From Enterococcus nangangensis (GTDB lineage Bacteria > Bacillota > Bacilli > Lactobacillales > Enterococcaceae), in assembly GCF_005405245.1 (NCBI RefSeq), contig NZ_BJDR01000001.1:62001-126000 (forward strand): a DNA stretch of 64,000 bases. Direction: 5' to 3'. The position numbers and the translations under genes are program-made. Below are positions 61,138-64,000 of this stretch, piece after piece (position 1 is the first letter of the stretch; every line of letters starts with the position of its first letter). The notes under the pieces are model-generated. The model was not told where the DNA came from. It saw only the letters and a program-made list of their open reading frames with translations, and searched no databases.

Positions 61138-61166
61138 AAGTTAACCTTTTATGAAAATAATTACAA
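61138..61166 (-). promoter_or_regulatory. Promoter of the NlpC/P60 gene
   Basis: On the - strand TTGTAA (61166-61161) and TAACTT (61143-61138) are 17 bp apart, giving a leader of about 65 nt. TGTAAT and TGTAAA near it resemble half-sites of WalR boxes but no full box is present. Confidence 0.55.
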
Positions 61167-61282
61167 GTTTACCAGAATTTTTTACATTTGTAATATTTCT
61201 CGTCGTTAGTCCGGGTTAATCGAGGCTTTGAGTTCTTTTGTGACAAAGAGAAAGGAAGTTGTCTCAGGCACATTGTTGATTC

Positions 61283-61320
61283 AAAAAAAGGAGGGCGACA
61301 AAATTTTTGTCACCCTCCTT
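61283..61320 (-). terminator. Terminator after the amidase gene
   Basis: On the - strand AAGGAGGGTGACAAAAATTTTGTCGCCCTCCTT forms a near-perfect hairpin, shown as arms AAGGAGGG/CCCTCCTT, followed by TTTTT. Confidence 0.9.
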
Positions 61321-61326
61321 AAATTT

Positions 61327-62667
61327 TTATTGGAAATATTCAGTTAAACCTGCCGTAATAGCGTCGGCTACTTGTTGTTGATAGCTATCGGTAATGATAT
61401 AAGAGACATCACTGTCAGTGGAAAGATAACCCAACTCTAGTAAAAGCGCTGGTTGCGTATTTTCCCGCGTCACGGATAAATCATTAAAGCTCGCTCCATT
61501 ATTTTTTAAAGGCAAGTCAGCTAAGTGGCGATTAACGATCGTCGCCAACTGTTGATCACGATCATAGTAATAGAAAGTGTGCGTACCAGTAGCAATGTTG
61601 GCATCTTCAGTAGCATCATAGTGAATGGAAATGAAGACGTCTGGCTTTTGTGCGTTACTCATATCTGAACGTGCTACTAAACCAACCGAAGAATCATCAT
61701 CCCGGGTTAATAAGACCTTCGCACCCGTTTTCTCTAGTGCGGCTTGGACCTTTTTCACAGTAGATAAAGTTAAATCTTTTTCATTGTAGCGTTCATTTTT
61801 AGTAGAGGCACCACCATCTTCACCCCCGTGGCCGGCGTCTAACATAATCGTGGCTTCGGCAATAGAAGTGACTAGGGCATTGCTAGTTTTTTGATAATCC
61901 ATTACCCAGTTGGCCACCCAACCGGTTTGTCCATCCGGCGTTTCAATCTTAAACCAGTCGCCACTAGTCTCTAAAACTTTAACGCCGATGCCTTGTTCTA
62001 AAGTTGTCACGATATCGCTGTTGACACTAGCATCTGTGCGAACGTTGGTGGAAGTTTCTCTAGTGTAAATCGTTTGCGTCTGCTGGTCACTTGCGGTCGT
62101 GGCACTACTATCTGTTGTTGCGGTACTGTCGGTAGTCGGGCTAGTCGTAATGGTTAATTCCGAAGATTTAATCCAACCTTCTTGATCATCCACTTGAACT
62201 TGGGACCAGTTGTCTTGTTGGAGGGTGATGGTGACGCTAGTTCCTTTAGTCAAAGTTTGTGTCACTTCTCCGTCACTGCTACCTGTTTTGCGCAGCTTTG
62301 TATTATCAGCTTTGACGGTGGCGGCGATATTGGTATTGGGACTAGCGGTGGTATTGCCAATTAACCAGTTGGCGATCCAGCCTTTTGAGCCGTCAGCTAA
62401 AGAAACTTTGTACCAATTATTTTTCTCTTCTAAAATAGTCAACTGTGTTCCTTGGGGGAGTTGTTGGTCAACGTTATAAGAAATTCCTGGGCCAGTTCGC
62501 AGATTGACCACAGCAGCTTCTACCACTAGTTGGTTGTCTCCCCGTAAAAGCCCGACGCCAAAGAGTACTAAGACAATAATTAATAGGTTCACTAAAAATA
62601 AGCGTAAGTGCCGCCGATCTTTGGGTTCTTGGCGCTGGTCAGGCGTTTTAATTTTTCTTTGTTCCAT
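61327..62667 (-). CDS. N-acetylmuramoyl-L-alanine amidase with SH3b repeats (LytC/AmiC type)
   Basis: 446 residues. A basic cytoplasmic tail and one membrane segment (LFLVNLLIIVLVLFGVGLL) are followed by three SH3b cell-wall-binding repeats (VVNLRTGPGISYNVDQQLPQG, TKLRKTGSSDGEV, TNVRTDASVNSD). The amidase_3 domain has zinc ligands H in LDAGHGGEDGG, E in YNEKDLTL, H in VFISIHYDA, and catalytic E in LLLELGYLS. ATG 62667 follows GAGGAA. Such amidases often lie beside hisS and dtd in Firmicutes. Confidence 0.92.
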   Translation of the reverse strand: MEQRKIKTPDQRQEPKDRRHLRLFLVNLLIIVLVLFGVGLLRGDNQLVVEAAVVNLRTGPGISYNVDQQLPQGTQLTILEEKNNWYKVSLADGSKGWIANWLIGNTTASPNTNIAATVKADNTKLRKTGSSDGEVTQTLTKGTSVTITLQQDNWSQVQVDDQEGWIKSSELTITTSPTTDSTATTDSSATTASDQQTQTIYTRETSTNVRTDASVNSDIVTTLEQGIGVKVLETSGDWFKIETPDGQTGWVANWVMDYQKTSNALVTSIAEATIMLDAGHGGEDGGASTKNERYNEKDLTLSTVKKVQAALEKTGAKVLLTRDDDSSVGLVARSDMSNAQKPDVFISIHYDATEDANIATGTHTFYYYDRDQQLATIVNRHLADLPLKNNGASFNDLSVTRENTQPALLLELGYLSTDSDVSYIITDSYQQQVADAITAGLTEYFQ

Positions 62668-62766
62668 ATAGGTAGTTCCTCGTTTTTTAATTTTATGTAT
62701 ATTATACAATAGTCGGGAAGTGAATGGGAACAGCTTAAAAAAATTTTTGTAAATCTTTCATAAAGC

Positions 62767-62795
62767 TTGACTATTGAAGCAACATCTAGTATTTT
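62767..62795 (+). promoter_or_regulatory. Promoter of the hisS leader
   Basis: TTGACT (62767-62772) and TATTTT (62790-62795) are 17 bp apart, placing the start near 62802. Confidence 0.75.
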
Positions 62796-62801
62796 TTAAT
62801 C

Positions 62802-63030
62802 AATAAGTAAATGCATTGATGAAGCAAGTCACTAGCTTTTTCTTTGGTAGAGAGGATGTCAAAAGCTGAAAGACATCTAAGAAAAATAGTGAAAGACACT
62901 TCGGAGTAGGCTTAAAAAGCCTCGGTAGGCGACCGTTATCCGCGTTAAAGTGGAAGACAATGGTCTTCAAACTAGGTGGTACCACGTGTGGAATGACACT
63001 CGTCCTTGAATTTCAAGGGCGAGTTTTTTT
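62802..63030 (+). promoter_or_regulatory. T-box riboswitch controlling hisS
   Basis: Leader of about 230 nt. The conserved T-box AGGTGGTACCACG lies at 62974-62986 and forms the antiterminator; a terminator hairpin CTCGTCCTTGA/TCAAGGGCGAG plus T-run follows at 62999-63030. The Stem I region begins with AGAGAGGATGTC and GACATCT arms near 62860-62880. On its 3' side the probable specifier reads GACAC (62895-62899), containing CAC for histidine and an overlapping GAC for aspartate. Uncharged tRNA binding here would allow readthrough into hisS. Confidence 0.9.
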
Positions 63031-63052
63031 GTTATGAAGAAGGAGGAAAATT

Positions 63053-64000
63053 ATGGCTTACCAAAGACCCAAAGGCACCAACGATATTTTACCAGGAAAT
63101 TCGGAAAAGTGGCAGTTCTTAGAAGAGACAGCACGCTTGTTATTTCAAGACTATCGCTTTCAAGAAATCCGCACCCCGTTATTCGAACATTATGAAGTGG
63201 TGGCGCGGAGTGTAGGAGATACTTCAGACATCGTATCAAAAGAAATGTATGATTTTTACGATAAGGGCCAACGCCACATTACTTTGCGCCCAGAAGGAAC
63301 TGCGCCTATCGTCCGGGCCTATGTCGAAAACAAATTATTCGGCCCAGAGTTTCCCAACCCTTATAAATTATATTACATTGAATCTATGTTTCGTTATGAA
63401 CGGCCTCAAGCTGGCCGCTTGCGGCAATTCCACCAAATTGGTGTGGAAGTTTTCGGTTCGGAAAATCCCGCAACGGATGTGGAAACCATCGCTATGGCCT
63501 TAGATTATTTTAAACAATTAGGTGTGGAACATTTACAACTCGTCATTAACTCTTTAGGGGATAAGGAGAGTCGGCTAGCATATCGCGAGGCGCTGATTGC
63601 TTATTTAGAAAGATATGAAGCGGAACTTTCTGGTGATTCCAAACGCCGTCTCCATGAAAATCCATTGCGGGTGTTAGATAGTAAAGATCCTAAAGATCAA
63701 GCAATCGTTGCCAATGCTCCCAGCATTTTAGATTACTTAAACGAAACTTCGGCTAAACACTTCCAAGCTGTGCAAGAATTTTTAACGGCCCTAGCCATTC
63801 CTTATGAAATCGATAGCAACATGGTTCGTGGCTTAGATTATTACAATCACACGATTTTTGAAATTGTGTCTAACGCACCAGGTTTTAATGGCGTGCAAAC
63901 CACCGTTTGTGGTGGCGGTCGTTATGATGGCTTAGTGGAAGAATTAGGTGGCAAACCCACGCCAGCATTTGGTTTTGCGATGGGGATGGAGCGGCTCTTA
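63053..64000 (+). CDS. hisS: Histidyl-tRNA synthetase (3' end missing)
   Basis: 316 codons are visible and the frame is open at the right edge; the full protein should have about 430 residues. Class II motifs: [12 protein letters not shown], motif 1 [11 protein letters not shown], motif 2 with [19 protein letters not shown] and [24 protein letters not shown], and the HisA segment [13 protein letters not shown], with [15 protein letters not shown] and [10 protein letters not shown] beginning motif 3. AGGAGGAAA ribosome site. Controlled by the T-box; aspS would be expected next. Confidence 0.97.
   Translation, partial: MAYQRPKGTNDILPGNSEKWQFLEETARLLFQDYRFQEIRTPLFEHYEVVARSVGDTSDIVSKEMYDFYDKGQRHITLRPEGTAPIVRAYVENKLFGPEFPNPYKLYYIESMFRYERPQAGRLRQFHQIGVEVFGSENPATDVETIAMALDYFKQLGVEHLQLVINSLGDKESRLAYREALIAYLERYEAELSGDSKRRLHENPLRVLDSKDPKDQAIVANAPSILDYLNETSAKHFQAVQEFLTALAIPYEIDSNMVRGLDYYNHTIFEIVSNAPGFNGVQTTVCGGGRYDGLVEELGGKPTPAFGFAMGMERLL

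Noticed and set aside
1..64000. CRISPR arrays, insertion sequences, tRNA or rRNA genes
   Set aside because: No regularly spaced repeats, transposase-like frames, tRNA cloverleaf-like segments or rRNA sequence were noticed on reading; small or divergent tRNAs could still be missed without a dedicated search.

Overview
This window looks like the chromosome of an AT-rich, low-GC Gram-positive lactic coccus, most likely an Enterococcus or a close relative such as Vagococcus or Tetragenococcus. The evidence is the block ddl-murF-cshA-acpS-alr-mazF, a copYAZ copper operon, the run mpg-DUF3013-prmA-rsmE followed by rel-dtd, 6S RNA next to rarA, a MurE of the lysine-adding type (DNPN motif), and a T-box in front of hisS. 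Species cannot be fixed from the sequence alone.

Positions 1 to about 19.7 kb are the late half of a temperate siphophage of the A118/SPP1 type, all on the + strand. The order is terminase large subunit (cut by the left edge), portal, minor head protein, scaffold, major capsid protein, four head-tail joining proteins, tail tube, tail chaperones, tape measure, distal tail, tail-associated protein, a DUF859 protein, a BppU-type upper baseplate protein, an XkdX-like protein, XhlA, an A118-type holin and an amidase endolysin. Most genes touch or overlap, often as TAATG. Two recoding sites stand out. A CCC-TAA +1 shift site at the capsid stop would add a 49-residue HeH/LEM-like tail. A T-TTT-TTC -1 site fuses the two tail chaperone frames. 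Behind the endolysin sits a three-gene cassette with its own promoter, bounded by terminators. It encodes an acidic 76-residue protein, a small HTH protein and a zinc-ribbon plus AP2-like protein, and looks like a phage moron. The phage-host junction should lie in 19705-19997, though no attachment core can be proved.

From 20 to 38.4 kb is chromosomal accessory and housekeeping DNA: an MFS pump with an NfrA-type nitroreductase, a GNAT enzyme, copYAZ, a YoaK-like membrane protein, an HD hydrolase, a DUF1858/DUF438 pair, a YitT protein, efp, truA, rlmH, htrA, an HrtAB-like heme-efflux ABC operon and an ADP-ribosylglycohydrolase.

From 38.5 to 50 kb come cell-wall and RNA genes (ddl, murF, cshA, acpS, alr), a MazF toxin without an adjacent antitoxin, a Gfo/Idh/MocA oxidoreductase, proBA and a universal stress protein. 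From 50 to 64 kb come 6S RNA, rarA, mpg, prmA, rsmE, a degenerate DeoC-like protein, rel, dtd, a NUDIX hydrolase, murE, an NlpC/P60 secreted endopeptidase, an SH3b amidase and a T-box-controlled hisS that runs off the right edge. Most chromosomal units end at clear intrinsic terminators, several of them shared by convergent genes.
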